Assembly: GCF_011189575.1 (NCBI RefSeq)
Contig: NZ_PUJW01000015.1
Span: 52,545-116,544, forward strand
DNA length: 64,000 nucleotides
Direction: 5' to 3'
Origin: Photorhabdus cinerea
GTDB lineage: Bacteria; Pseudomonadota; Gammaproteobacteria; Enterobacterales; Enterobacteriaceae
Shown: piece after piece, positions 26,853 through 35,938 of the stretch
How the letters are laid out: the number at the start of each line of letters is the position of its first letter
Numbering within the stretch: position 1 is the first letter of the stretch
The notes under the pieces: generated by a model
The model's input: the letters and a program-made list of their open reading frames with translations, nothing else
Told to the model about the DNA's origin: nothing
Databases searched by the model: none
Program-made: the position numbers and the translations under genes

Positions 26853-27617
26853 TTAATTACGTCTCTTTGTTATTTCATAGGGATACGAATTAAAGAGATA
26901 ACCGTCGAAATAGGGATCATCAATATCAGACAGTTCCAGTAAACGTAATTTCACATTCTCCAAATGTTGCCACATTGCCTGTTTAGCAGCAGCCGGATCT
27001 TTTTTGATCATGGCGGAGAAAATGATCTGATGATCATGCAACCACTCTTTACGGTAATCTTTGTCCGTGATTCGGGTGTGGAGTTTCAGCCACATGGGAT
27101 TATTTTCCCGCCAAGCCCAGGATTGTTTAAGTAGTTCAACTAACATGCTGTTATGTGTTGCTTCAGCAATTGCCAGATGGAATTCTCTGTCACCGGATTC
27201 ATCTTCACCAGAAACCAAATCTTCGGATTCTCTTTTCAATGCTCGACGCATATTAGCAATGTCGTTTGGTGTCACTTGCATTGCGGCAAATTCGGCAATA
27301 TTACTTTCCAATAGTTGACGAGCCTGTAATAGCTCAAAAGGCCCTGCTGCATTGATTGAGCATGCAGAGGCAGGCAACAGCTGAGGGAGACTGATAATAT
27401 AGACCCCGGAACCTTTACGGACTTCGATCAGATTTTCCAGTTCGAGCATAATTAATGCTTCACGAACAACGGTTCTGGAAACCCCTAATAATTCAGCAAG
27501 TTCCCGTTCGGGTGGTAAGCGATCCCCGATGTGATATTGCTGATTAGCAATCATCTGCCTTAATGAAATGCCGACTTCTTGGTAAGGACGTTTTGACTCA
27601 AGTAAATGCTTCATCAT
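26853..27617 (-). CDS. uxuR: GntR-family hexuronate regulator UxuR
   Basis: 254 aa, FadR-subfamily GntR protein. The N-terminal winged helix contains RLPPERELAELLGVSRTVVREALIMLE, and the C-terminal FCD domain contains GPFELLQARQLLESNIAEFAA and FHLAIAEATHNSMLVELL with the metal-type histidines. It closely follows E. coli UxuR/ExuR, including QRPYQEVG-like RPYQEVG. The ligand is expected to be fructuronate or a related hexuronate. A TTGGTCAACCAA palindrome lies 60 bases upstream of its start, matching two others in the locus, so autoregulation is likely. Confidence 0.93.
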   Translation of the reverse strand: MMKHLLESKRPYQEVGISLRQMIANQQYHIGDRLPPERELAELLGVSRTVVREALIMLELENLIEVRKGSGVYIISLPQLLPASACSINAAGPFELLQARQLLESNIAEFAAMQVTPNDIANMRRALKRESEDLVSGEDESGDREFHLAIAEATHNSMLVELLKQSWAWRENNPMWLKLHTRITDKDYRKEWLHDHQIIFSAMIKKDPAAAKQAMWQHLENVKLRLLELSDIDDPYFDGYLFNSYPYEITKRRN

Positions 27618-27675
27618 GTGACTACCATTACGATGATTATCTATTAATTGTATGGATCATAGTCAAAAACAGGAA

Positions 27676-27687
27676 TTGGTCAACCAA
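27676..27687. promoter_or_regulatory. UxuR-type operator upstream of uxuR
   Basis: TTGGTCAACCAA, a TTGGT/ACCAA palindrome like the E. coli UxuR/ExuR consensus (TTGGTATACCAA). The identical sequence in opposite orientation is found at 28814. Confidence 0.65.
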
Positions 27688-27733
27688 AAACACCATTTCA
27701 GGGTGAAGGCCAAATGACCTTCACCTATGATGA

Positions 27734-28714
27734 TTATTTTACTGCGCGAATGCGCTCTACCATACGGTAAAGTATCGGGTCATTTTTCCTGATGTCGTCG
27801 TACATAGGTTTGACGGCTTCTTCAAATGACTTTTTATCGACATCAATAAATTTAACCCCAATTTTTTCTGCATTTTGGCGTTCCCTCGCCTCTGATTTTT
27901 CCCATAATTTCGTCATATATTCCGAGGAGTTGATTGCAGCATTCATGAGAATTTTTTGTTGTTCTGATGACAACTTATTGAGAGATTTATTAGAAATAAC
28001 TAATACATCTGGCACCATCGTGTGTTTATCCAGTGAGAAATATCTTGCAACTTCACTGTGACGGCTCAGGCTGAAAGAGGGAATGTTATTTTCCGCAGCA
28101 TCGACAACTCCCTGTTGCAGAGCAGTATACAATTCGCCGTAAGCCAAAGGTGTTGGATTACCTCCCAAGTTTTTCACCATTGAAATGGCTGTTGGACTAG
28201 GTTGTACTCGGATCTTCATACCTTTGAGATCTGCGGGAGTACGAAGGGGTTTTTGGGCGTAGAAGCTGCGTGCACCTGCTTCATAGTAGGTTATGCCAAC
28301 AAACCCGCGGTTTTTGCTGGAAGCGAGGATCTCTTTACCAATTTCTCCATTTTTGATTTTTTCGTAGTGTGCTTTATCGCGGAATAAATAAGGCAGATTA
28401 AAAGCGGAATAAGCTGGTGAGAAAGCTTCCAGCTCTGCGGCATTAGATTTGACTAAATCCAACGCACCATTTTGCATCAGCTCCATGGATTCCCGTTGAT
28501 TACCTAATTGTGCATCTGGATAGATCCGAATACGAACATCACCATTTGTTTTTTGGCGAACTTCATCAGCAAACTGAGTCATTGCCTTGTGTACTGCGTG
28601 ATCGCGGTTATGGTTATGGCTGAGTTTTAATGTTGTCACTGCCATGACTTGTGATGCTCCTAGGGTAAATATCGCCCCGATTACAGTACATAAAATACGC
28701 TTAGAATTGTTCAT
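27734..28714 (-). CDS. TRAP transporter solute-binding protein (DctP family)
   Basis: 326 aa with a cleavable signal peptide (MNNSKRILCTVIGAIFTLGASQVMA). The periplasmic binding fold has the DctP hallmarks GNQRESMELMQNGALDL and the ligand-carboxylate Arg segment GMKIRVQPSPTAISMVKNLGG. It would deliver a hexuronate-like acid to the TRAP permeases encoded divergently at 29044-30884. Two UxuR-type palindromes lie in the shared promoter region. The exact ligand (fructuronate, glucuronate, mannonate or galacturonate) cannot be decided from sequence. Confidence 0.93.
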   Translation of the reverse strand: MNNSKRILCTVIGAIFTLGASQVMAVTTLKLSHNHNRDHAVHKAMTQFADEVRQKTNGDVRIRIYPDAQLGNQRESMELMQNGALDLVKSNAAELEAFSPAYSAFNLPYLFRDKAHYEKIKNGEIGKEILASSKNRGFVGITYYEAGARSFYAQKPLRTPADLKGMKIRVQPSPTAISMVKNLGGNPTPLAYGELYTALQQGVVDAAENNIPSFSLSRHSEVARYFSLDKHTMVPDVLVISNKSLNKLSSEQQKILMNAAINSSEYMTKLWEKSEARERQNAEKIGVKFIDVDKKSFEEAVKPMYDDIRKNDPILYRMVERIRAVK

Positions 28715-28813
28715 TGTTCGTTCTCCAATTGCTGTAAATAGGTTACGGGCACAACTGAACTGACGGCCAAACCATAAGCACCACTTCTGCTGTCGTCAAA
28801 AAGTAAATGCCAT

Positions 28814-28825
28814 TTGGTTGACCAA
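28814..28825. promoter_or_regulatory. UxuR-type operator in dctP promoter region
   Basis: TTGGTTGACCAA, 100 bases upstream of the binding-protein start. Same palindrome as at 27676 and 28964. Confidence 0.65.
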
Positions 28826-28963
28826 TATCACAAAATAATCGTGTCAGCTAGTGAACCAGTCAGTTTGTGATCCTGCTCACTGGATGTTTTTTTGACCTGG
28901 ATCTTATAATCCAGGTGGCGTAGCGTTCTCTTTACTTACTTTGGTCAAGCAGTTTTCCATTAT

Positions 28964-28975
28964 CTGGTTGACCAA
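28964..28975. promoter_or_regulatory. UxuR-type operator upstream of TRAP permease genes
   Basis: CTGGTTGACCAA, one mismatch from the other two palindromes, 69 bases before the small-permease start. A TTGGTCAA half-site lies at 28941. Confidence 0.62.
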
Positions 28976-28984
28976 ATATGGCAT

Positions 28985-29029
28985 CCGTTAAGGTCAATTC
29001 CGTTAAGATCAATTTCGTTAAGATCAATA
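28985..29029 (+). repeat. Three tandem 15-bp repeats in the TRAP operon leader
   Basis: CGTTAAGGTCAATTC, CGTTAAGATCAATTT and CGTTAAGATCAATAA in direct succession, just before the RBS of the small permease gene. They probably lie in the untranslated leader. Confidence 0.75.
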
Positions 29030-29043
29030 AAAGGACAAGCCCC

Positions 29044-29550
29044 ATGAAAAACCTTGTGGATTGCATCAATAAAGGTTTGGCATTTTTTACAATCTGCCTT
29101 TCCACTTTTTTGGTGTTTTGTGTTACATGGCAAGTAGTTTCCCGCTATGTGCTTGGTACGCCGAGTACGGTAACGGATGAATTTGCCCGTTATCTGTTTA
29201 TGTGGGTCGCCATGATTGGCGCGGCATATACCACAGGCCAACACCGCCACTTAGCTATCGACTTGTTAGCCATGAAACTTAAGGGGGTAGGTAAAAATAT
29301 TGTGGGTTTAGTTATACAGACCTTGATTGCTCTGTTTGCTTCCGTGGTGCTGGTGTATGGCGGATCGGTACTGGCTATCTCGACGCTTGAAACTGGGCAA
29401 ATCACTCCCGCGTTGGGGTTACAGATGGGATATGTCTACTTATGTCTGCCAATCAGCGGTGTTCTGATAATCTTCTATGCACTGGTAGATAGCGTTGCTC
29501 TTATTCAGAATTTTTCAGGCAAAGATACCACCGTTTCAGAAAATTATTGA
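29044..29550 (+). CDS. TRAP transporter small permease (DctQ family)
   Basis: 168 aa from the ATG at 29044 (AAAGGA upstream); the frame is open from 28978, but that part encodes the tandem repeats. Four transmembrane helices and the family block VTDEFARYLFMWVAMIGAAY identify the DctQ subunit, which pairs with the large permease encoded next. First gene of an operon with the large permease, uxuB, and originally kdgK and eda. Confidence 0.93.
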   Translation: MKNLVDCINKGLAFFTICLSTFLVFCVTWQVVSRYVLGTPSTVTDEFARYLFMWVAMIGAAYTTGQHRHLAIDLLAMKLKGVGKNIVGLVIQTLIALFASVVLVYGGSVLAISTLETGQITPALGLQMGYVYLCLPISGVLIIFYALVDSVALIQNFSGKDTTVSENY

Positions 29551-29582
29551 AATCACCAGACAAGACAGAAGGGGATGAGCTT

Positions 29583-30884
29583 ATGGATTGGCAAGTTGTT
29601 TTAGCTTTGTTTGGTAGTTTCGCGGTATTACTGGCACTGGGTGTCCCGGTATCCTTTGCGATTAGTTTGTCATCATTACTGGCCATTATGATGACGCTAC
29701 CAATGGAAGCGGCTATTACTGTTGTCGCTCAACGTATGGCTGCGGGTGTTGATAACTTCTCTTTACTGGCTATTCCGTTCTTTATTTTGGCGGGAAATAT
29801 TATGAATCAGGGGGGAATTGCTACCCGGTTGATTAATCTGGCAAAAGTTATTGGTGGTCGCTTGCCCGGTTCACTGGTTCACGTCAATATTATGGCGAAT
29901 ATGTTTTTCGGTGCGATTTCGGGTTCTGCGGTGGCATCTGCTGCGGCAGTCGGCGGAACGATGGCGCCAATGCAGAAAAAAGAGGGTTATGAACCGGAGT
30001 ATTCTGCCGCTGTCAACATTGCTTCCTGTCCTGCTGGTTTGTTGATCCCGCCCAGTAATACCTTGATTGTTTATTCACTGGTTTCTGGTGGTACATCCAT
30101 TGCCGCCCTGTTTCTCGCTGGTTATATTCCTGGCATTCTGATGGGGGTATCTCTGATGATAGTGGCGGCAATTATTGCTAAACGCCGTGGCTATCCAGTC
30201 TCACCAAGGCCCACGTGGAACGAATTTTTTATCACTTTGGTTCGCGCATTGCCTTCTCTGATGCTGATTGTGGTTATTATGGGCGGTATCATTGCCGGTA
30301 TTTTTACCGCGACAGAAGCTTCCGCGATTGCAGTGTTGTATAGCTTTGTACTGGCAGTCCTGATTTATCGTGAAGTCAGTATCACCAAACTGCCAAAAAT
30401 CATTTTGGATTCTGCTGTGACCACTTCCATTGTTCTGTTGCTGATTGGTGCATCAATGGGAATGTCTTGGGCAATGGCAAATGCTGATTTGCCCTATCTG
30501 ATTGCTGATGCATTGATGGTGGTTTCGGAAAACCCGCTGGTTATTCTGCTGGTCATTAATATCATTCTGTTGCTGGTTGGAACCTTTATGGATATGACCC
30601 CGGCGATTCTGATTTTTACGCCGATTTTTCTGCCTGTGGCGCAGAATATGGGGGTTGATCCGGTACACTTCGGCATCATTATGACCTTTAATCTGGCTAT
30701 TGGTATCTGTACGCCGCCGGTAGGGAGTGCGCTATTTGTTGGCTGTTCCATTGGTGAGGTCAGCATTAATCAGGTCTTGAAACCGCTGGTGCCAATGTAC
30801 TGCGCTTTGATTATCGCCTTGATGCTGGTGACTTTTATGCCACAGCTGAGTCTGTGGTTGCCTAAGATGTTACTGAATTACTAA
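29583..30884 (+). CDS. TRAP transporter large permease (DctM family)
   Basis: 433 aa from the ATG at 29583, with AAGGGG upstream. About twelve hydrophobic helices; characteristic DctM segments LLAIPFFILAGNIMNQGGIA, SGSAVASAAAVGGTMAPMQ, LLIPPSNTLIVYSLVSGG and GTFMDMTPAILIFTPIFLPV. It forms the sodium-driven channel of the TRAP transporter with the small permease and receives substrate from the DctP protein. Confidence 0.95.
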   Translation: MDWQVVLALFGSFAVLLALGVPVSFAISLSSLLAIMMTLPMEAAITVVAQRMAAGVDNFSLLAIPFFILAGNIMNQGGIATRLINLAKVIGGRLPGSLVHVNIMANMFFGAISGSAVASAAAVGGTMAPMQKKEGYEPEYSAAVNIASCPAGLLIPPSNTLIVYSLVSGGTSIAALFLAGYIPGILMGVSLMIVAAIIAKRRGYPVSPRPTWNEFFITLVRALPSLMLIVVIMGGIIAGIFTATEASAIAVLYSFVLAVLIYREVSITKLPKIILDSAVTTSIVLLLIGASMGMSWAMANADLPYLIADALMVVSENPLVILLVINIILLLVGTFMDMTPAILIFTPIFLPVAQNMGVDPVHFGIIMTFNLAIGICTPPVGSALFVGCSIGEVSINQVLKPLVPMYCALIIALMLVTFMPQLSLWLPKMLLNY

Positions 30885-30922
30885 TTATTCAGGTAATTTG
30901 CGTTTTAAAAAGGAATTGTTCC

Positions 30923-32380
30923 ATGATTCGCAATATAGCCAATTGCAAAATCAACTCTGCTATTTCTTGCCCTTCCTATGATCGTAAAAGGTTGGTTGCC
31001 CGTATTGTTCATCTGGGGTGTGGCGCGTTTCATAGGGCACATCAGGCAGTTTTTACGCATCATATGCTGGAAAAAACAAACAGTGATTGGGGAATTTGTG
31101 AAGTCAGTTTATTCTCCGGCCATACGTTGATTCAGCAACTTAAAGATCAGGATTGCTTGTGTACCATTGCGGAAAAAGGGGCAGAAAAAACTGAGCTGAA
31201 AATTATTGGTTCTATGGTTGATGCTTTGCATCCTGAGTTTGTTGGTCAGCAAGGTATTCTGGAAACCATGGCACAGCCGCAGGTTGCGATTATCTCTCTG
31301 ACAATCACTGAAAAAGGTTATTGTACCGATATAGCCAGCGGTAAGCTGGATGAAAATAATGCGTTGATTCAACAAGATTTAGCCAACCCAACCGCACCAA
31401 CATCCGCTATTGGCTATATTGTTGAAGCGCTTCGCCTGCGTTATGAACGTGGTTTACCGCCGCTGACGGTGATGTCCTGCGACAATGTTAGAGAGAATGG
31501 CAATGTTGCCCGTGAAGCGGTGGTGGGTTTTGCCCGTTTGCGTGATGAAAAACTGGCACAGTGGATTGAATTGAATGTGACTTTCCCATGTACAATGGTT
31601 GACCGCATTGTTCCTGCCGCGACATCAGAATCGTTGGGGGAGATTGCCGAACAGTTAGGTGTATATGATCCCTGTGCAATCACCTGTGAACCTTTCCGTC
31701 AGTGGGTGATTGAAGATAATTTTGCCAATGGCCGCCCAAATTGGGATTTAGCAGGGGCACAATTCGTTAAAGATGTTGTGCCTTTTGAAACCATGAAATT
31801 ACGGATGCTAAACGGTAGTCACTCATTTTTGGCTTATCTGGGCTATCTGGGAGGGTATGCACATATTGCTGATACGATGGTTAATCCCGATTACCGGCAA
31901 GCCGTTTTGGATTTGATGTTGCAAGAACAAGCACCAACTCTGACGATGCCGATAGGAACAGATCTTTCCCAATATGCCCATCTGCTGATTGAGCGTTTCA
32001 GTAATCCCAGCCTTAAACACCAGACTTGGCAGATAGCAATGGATGGCAGCCAGAAATTACCACAGCGTATGTTGGACTCTGTGACTTATCACCTGACCAA
32101 TGGCAGCGATTATCCTCACCTGGCTTTAGGTATCGCCGGATGGATGCGTTATGTCAGCGGTAAAGATGAGCAAGACAAATTGATTGATGTGCGTGATCCA
32201 CTAGTAGAGCAATTTAAATCTATTTACCAGAAGTATGGGGTATCTATTGATGTGGTGCCTGCATTGTTGGCTGCTTTTGGTAATCCATTGTCAGCCAATC
32301 CGCATTTTGTCCGGGCAGTTACTGAAGCTTACCAGCAATTACTAGATTGCGGCGCTCGTCGGGCGGTGGCAGTATTCTGA
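30923..32380 (+). CDS. uxuB: Fructuronate reductase (mannitol dehydrogenase family)
   Basis: 485 aa. NAD-dependent long-chain dehydrogenase converting fructuronate to mannonate, upstream of UxuA. The N-terminal VHLGCGAFHRAHQAVFTHHML and the catalytic-region LRMLNGSHSFLAYLGYLGGY with the conserved Lys in FETMKLRMLN are typical. An AAAAAGGAA site precedes the ATG. A TnpB element begins 32 bases after its stop, separating it from kdgK. Confidence 0.95.
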   Translation: MIRNIANCKINSAISCPSYDRKRLVARIVHLGCGAFHRAHQAVFTHHMLEKTNSDWGICEVSLFSGHTLIQQLKDQDCLCTIAEKGAEKTELKIIGSMVDALHPEFVGQQGILETMAQPQVAIISLTITEKGYCTDIASGKLDENNALIQQDLANPTAPTSAIGYIVEALRLRYERGLPPLTVMSCDNVRENGNVAREAVVGFARLRDEKLAQWIELNVTFPCTMVDRIVPAATSESLGEIAEQLGVYDPCAITCEPFRQWVIEDNFANGRPNWDLAGAQFVKDVVPFETMKLRMLNGSHSFLAYLGYLGGYAHIADTMVNPDYRQAVLDLMLQEQAPTLTMPIGTDLSQYAHLLIERFSNPSLKHQTWQIAMDGSQKLPQRMLDSVTYHLTNGSDYPHLALGIAGWMRYVSGKDEQDKLIDVRDPLVEQFKSIYQKYGVSIDVVPALLAAFGNPLSANPHFVRAVTEAYQQLLDCGARRAVAVF

Positions 32381-32412
32381 ACGGGGGAACAGGAAAAAGG
32401 GGATCACTATAA

Positions 32413-33884
32413 TTGACATCCTCCCCCACCTTCGCACTTTGTGACTCAGGAGGGGGATCCCCGTTAGTGGGTGACTGCTGATCGCTCAGTGTCCGGTTCC
32501 TGCTTCAACGGGCGGCCTGACTGCACCCTCCCTCTACAGGCCAGCACGGCATGCCCTGCCGCTAAGATGTTACGAGCGCCATTTATATCGGCGTTCGCGG
32601 TATATCCGCATTCCTGACAGACGAATTGGCTTTGTGACCGGCGGTTTGCTTTCGCTGTATAACCACAGCAGGCGCACCGCTGGCTGGTATAGGCCGGCGG
32701 GACGGCTAACACTTGACCTCCGCGCCAGCGTTGTTTGTACTCAAGCTGACGACGCATTTCGTACCAGCCCTGATCCAATATAGAGCGGTTTAAACCGGAT
32801 TTAGCCCTCACGTTCCGTCCAGGCAGCGCCAGCGTGCCTGCCGCTGATTTCGACATATTTTTCACTTTCAAATCCTCAATCACTATCATCGCGTGGTTTT
32901 TGCTGATTGTCGTGGTGGTCTTGTGAAGATAGTCGCGGCGAATATTGGCAATATGCGCGTGCAGGCGCTGAATTTTTCGTTTCTGTTTCTGCCAGTTAGC
33001 GCTGAACTTCACTTTTCGGCTTAGATGGCGCTGACGGGTTTTAAAACGGGTAACCGGCTCGAAAATGGTGCCGTCTGAGAGTGTGGCTAGTTTGGCCACG
33101 CCTGCATCCAGCCCCACGATTGAGGTGGATTGATGCTGCGGTGCCGGGACATCAATTTCCACCTGCAATGAGATGAACCAGTGACCTGCCTGCTGGCTGA
33201 GGGTCGCATTTTTGATTTTCCCGCTGACATCCCGTGACGGCCTGAACTTCATCCAGCCAAGACCCGCCGGGAGCTTGACACGTCGGCTCTCAAGCCGACA
33301 ATATTTTTCAAAGTTAACAAAACGGACCGAATCACGACCGTCATTTTTCCTTTTAAATACAGGCGCTTTTGCCGCCAGTGTTTTATCAAAACAGCGCTGC
33401 CAGGCGCCGTGTAAGTCTTTAAGCTTCTGCTGAAGATTATCGGTGTAGGCGGCCTGTAAGAAGGCATGCTCCGGCATTTTTTTCCATCCGGTGAGCATCC
33501 GGTTCAGCTCAAAGGCTGAAGGGAGCCTGCCACCCGAGCCCAGAATGCGTTGCGTTTCGGCAAGCCCGTAATTCCAGATAAAACGGGCACAACCGCACAA
33601 CTGCCGCAGACGCTGCGACTGTGCTACTGTAGGTTCGAGTCTGAATTTGTAGGCTTTCAGGATGAGCATGGGCATTCAGTATGTCGTCATTTTGTTCGCT
33701 ATCCTACGGAATATCCGGTTAATTTCAATGCAAAAATACAAATTTTGCGGGTTCGTGCGGTGATGCGCCGTTGGAAGGGGTTAAACAGTATATTCAGCAT
33801 CAGCGTGGCTGATGATTCTTCGGGTTTTTCGAGCCCGTCTAAATTCCCCTCCCGCCTTATGTCGGCGGGAGTACCCTTTGGAGG
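32413..33884 (-). mobile_element. IS605-group TnpB-only element (copy A)
   Basis: An IS200/IS605-type element with no tnpA. The left end (in tnpB orientation) has a CCCGCC/GGCGGG hairpin near 33851-33869. The right end, downstream of tnpB, has the imperfect palindrome ATCCCCCTCC...GGGGGAGGAT and ends in GGATGTCAA at 32413. Ends were set by comparison with copy B at 40456-41679, which shares them in the opposite orientation. It interrupts the uxuB-kdgK operon. The right end should encode the guide RNA of TnpB, whose guide would be the flanking host sequence. Confidence 0.85.
32464..33675 (-). CDS. tnpB: RNA-guided endonuclease TnpB (IS605 OrfB family)
   Basis: 403 aa. The RuvC acidic residues are visible in GLDAGVAKLATLSDG, VIEDLKV and NADINGARN, and the zinc ribbon has paired Cys motifs CACCGY and CQECGY. 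The N-terminus LILKAYKFRLEPTVAQSQRL fits the helix-turn-helix/OrfB domain. Compared with copy B it lacks eight residues between FKTRQR and LSRKVKF, an in-frame deletion of uncertain effect. TnpB nicks or cleaves DNA next to a TAM under guidance of its right-end RNA and helps maintain the element. Confidence 0.93.
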   Translation of the reverse strand: MPMLILKAYKFRLEPTVAQSQRLRQLCGCARFIWNYGLAETQRILGSGGRLPSAFELNRMLTGWKKMPEHAFLQAAYTDNLQQKLKDLHGAWQRCFDKTLAAKAPVFKRKNDGRDSVRFVNFEKYCRLESRRVKLPAGLGWMKFRPSRDVSGKIKNATLSQQAGHWFISLQVEIDVPAPQHQSTSIVGLDAGVAKLATLSDGTIFEPVTRFKTRQRHLSRKVKFSANWQKQKRKIQRLHAHIANIRRDYLHKTTTTISKNHAMIVIEDLKVKNMSKSAAGTLALPGRNVRAKSGLNRSILDQGWYEMRRQLEYKQRWRGGQVLAVPPAYTSQRCACCGYTAKANRRSQSQFVCQECGYTANADINGARNILAAGHAVLACRGRVQSGRPLKQEPDTERSAVTH

Positions 33885-33951
33885 AAAAGATGGTTGAGGA
33901 TATTTGCTTTAATAACGCCCGCCGTTATTTTGCTTTGCCGGGAGAAAACCC

Positions 33952-34929
33952 ATGAAGCAGATTGCGTTCCTTGGTGAATGTATGATTGAACTTAATGGCG
34001 CGCCTTTCGGCACTATGCATCAGACTTTTGGTGGTGATGCACTGAACAGTGCGGTTTATTTAGCACGAGCAAGCCAACAGAAAATTGCTGTCAATTTTGT
34101 GACTGCGTTGGGAATGGACTTACTCAGTGAAGGAATGATCAAACGTTGGCAAGATGAGGGCATTTATACGCATCTGGTGTTACGTGATCCAGCTCATCAG
34201 CCGGGGTTGTATCTGATTCAGCTTGATGAACAAGGAGAGCGTACCTTTCTGTACTGGCGTAATGATTCCGCCGCTCGTTATATGGTTCGCCATCCTGATT
34301 TCTTTTCTGTTATTCAATCGTTGCAGCAGATGGATGCTATTTATCTCAGTGGCATCAGTTTGGCTATCTTGCCTACCGATGATCGTGAAAAGTTACTGAA
34401 TCTGTTGGCTGAACTGGCTGAGCAAGGAAAAACCATCGTCTTTGACAGTAATTACCGCCCAGCATTATGGGAAAGTGTGGCAGAAGCCCAAGCCTGCTAT
34501 CAGAAATTACTCTCTTTTACCTCACTGGCACTGGTGACAGATGAAGATGAATGTAATCTGTGGGGGGATAAATCGGTGACAGAAACCATGGCTCGCCTCA
34601 AACGGGTGGGGGTTAAAGAAGCTATTGTTAAAACTGGGGCAGTTGGTTGTTATTATCAGCATTTGGTACAGGATACTCCGATTGAACTGATCCCAACGGA
34701 GCCGGTTGCTAAAGTGGTCGATACCACGGCTGCGGGAGATGCTTTTAACGCCGGGTTTCTGGCTGGATATCTAATGGGTTGCCCGATAAAACAAGCGGCA
34801 ATCATGGGGCATCGTCTTGCGGGTATCGTCATTCAGCATAAAGGGGCGATTATTCCAATTGGTATTACTAAGACAGTAACTGATTGTTTTTTTAACAACA
34901 GAGGACAAATAGATGAAACAAATGATTGA
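33952..34929 (+). CDS. kdgK: 2-keto-3-deoxygluconate kinase
   Basis: 325 aa, PfkB/ribokinase family. The ATP/catalytic signature DTTAAGDAFNAGFLAGYL is intact, and the N-terminal FLGECMIELNG with FGGDALNSAVYLARA is KdgK-like. It phosphorylates KDG to KDPG, the step after UxuA. The eda start overlaps its end by 17 bases. The TnpB element upstream may have separated it from the uxuB promoter, so expression may depend on read-through or a new promoter. Confidence 0.95.
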   Translation: MKQIAFLGECMIELNGAPFGTMHQTFGGDALNSAVYLARASQQKIAVNFVTALGMDLLSEGMIKRWQDEGIYTHLVLRDPAHQPGLYLIQLDEQGERTFLYWRNDSAARYMVRHPDFFSVIQSLQQMDAIYLSGISLAILPTDDREKLLNLLAELAEQGKTIVFDSNYRPALWESVAEAQACYQKLLSFTSLALVTDEDECNLWGDKSVTETMARLKRVGVKEAIVKTGAVGCYYQHLVQDTPIELIPTEPVAKVVDTTAAGDAFNAGFLAGYLMGCPIKQAAIMGHRLAGIVIQHKGAIIPIGITKTVTDCFFNNRGQIDETND

Positions 34930-35560
34930 GCAGTTACGCCAGTTAAAAATTGTCCCGGTGATTGCTGTTGATCGAGCAGAAGATATTATTCCGTTGGGTA
35001 AGGCACTTGCTGACAATGGTTTGCCGGTAGCGGAAATTACTTTTCGTTCTGCGGCAGCGGCAGAAGCGATTCGTCTGCTGAGAGAGGCTCAGCCGAATAT
35101 GCTGATTGGTGCAGGAACAGTTCTGAATCGTGAGCAAGTGATGGCGGCGAAACAAGCGGGGGCCACTTTTATCGTTTCCCCGGGTTTTAATCCAAATACG
35201 GTCAAAGCCTGTCAGGAATTGAATATTCCGATTATTCCAGGTGTGAATAACCCAAGTGCGATTGAAGGTGCAATGGAATTGGGGCTGAAACTACTGAAAT
35301 TCTTCCCGGCAGAACCTTCCGGTGGTTTGCCAATGATTAAAGCAATATTGGCACCTTATACTGAACTGCAAATTATGCCTACTGGGGGAATAGGGCTGAA
35401 GAATATCTGTGATTACCTTGCTGTACCGCGCATTGTGGCATGCGGTGGTTCATGGATGGTCAGTAAAGCGCTGGTGGACAGTCAGAATTGGCAGGAAATT
35501 GGCCGCTTGACTCGCGAAGCGGTGGCTTTGGTGAATGGTATTAACAACCGGATGGATTAA
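34913..35560 (+). CDS. eda: KDPG aldolase (2-dehydro-3-deoxy-phosphogluconate aldolase)
   Basis: 215 aa class I aldolase. The catalytic Glu lies in AEITFRS, the phosphate and Schiff-base region in LLKFFPAEPSGG (Lys of KFFPAE), and GTVLNREQV and MPTGGIG are typical. It splits KDPG into pyruvate and glyceraldehyde-3-phosphate, ending the hexuronate pathway. The ATG at 34913 lies inside the kdgK coding sequence; ATG at 34922 is an alternative. Translational coupling to kdgK is likely. Confidence 0.95.
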   Translation: MKQMIEQLRQLKIVPVIAVDRAEDIIPLGKALADNGLPVAEITFRSAAAAEAIRLLREAQPNMLIGAGTVLNREQVMAAKQAGATFIVSPGFNPNTVKACQELNIPIIPGVNNPSAIEGAMELGLKLLKFFPAEPSGGLPMIKAILAPYTELQIMPTGGIGLKNICDYLAVPRIVACGGSWMVSKALVDSQNWQEIGRLTREAVALVNGINNRMD

Positions 35561-35781
35561 TCATCAGCGGGCCTTGAGTTAACAACGCTACACTCTCGAT
35601 AAGTCACTTTGGCCTTTCCTCGCTTTGAGAATAAAGGATTTTTGGTCTCATCAGGTGAAAAATGTAATAAATTTTACACATTCAAAAAAGAAATATTTCT
35701 TGTGGTAACTTTGAACATTCCTTCACTAATCATGGCCCTGTTTGGGGCCAGTGTTATATTAAGATAAAAAGGATATAGGTA
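35561..35781. other. Spacer after eda
   Basis: About 220 bases to the ERIC. It contains a weak TGGCCC/GGGCCA hairpin (35733-35750) without a T run, the only terminator candidate for the operon. Confidence 0.35.
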
Positions 35782-35909
35782 TATACCTGTTATCTTTCAA
35801 GTTGCCTCTTTGCTGGCTGCACTCACTCACCCCGGTCACATCGTTATCTATGCTCCCGGGGATTCGCTCCCTTGCCGTCGCGATCCATCTTGAAATCCAT
35901 AGGGTATAT
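35782..35909 (+). repeat. ERIC element, right of eda
   Basis: TATACCTGTTATCTTTCAAG through AGGGTATATA with CACCCCGGTCAC core. It lies 29 bases from the stop of the AlaX-like gene and is in the same orientation as the copy on that gene's other side. Confidence 0.93.
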
Positions 35910-35938
35910 AGAGATAAATCAGGGAAAGATTCGCAGTT

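Noticed and set aside
33550..33897. 115-codon plus-strand frame in TnpB element A
   Set aside because: Antisense to tnpB and its left end; no coding features.
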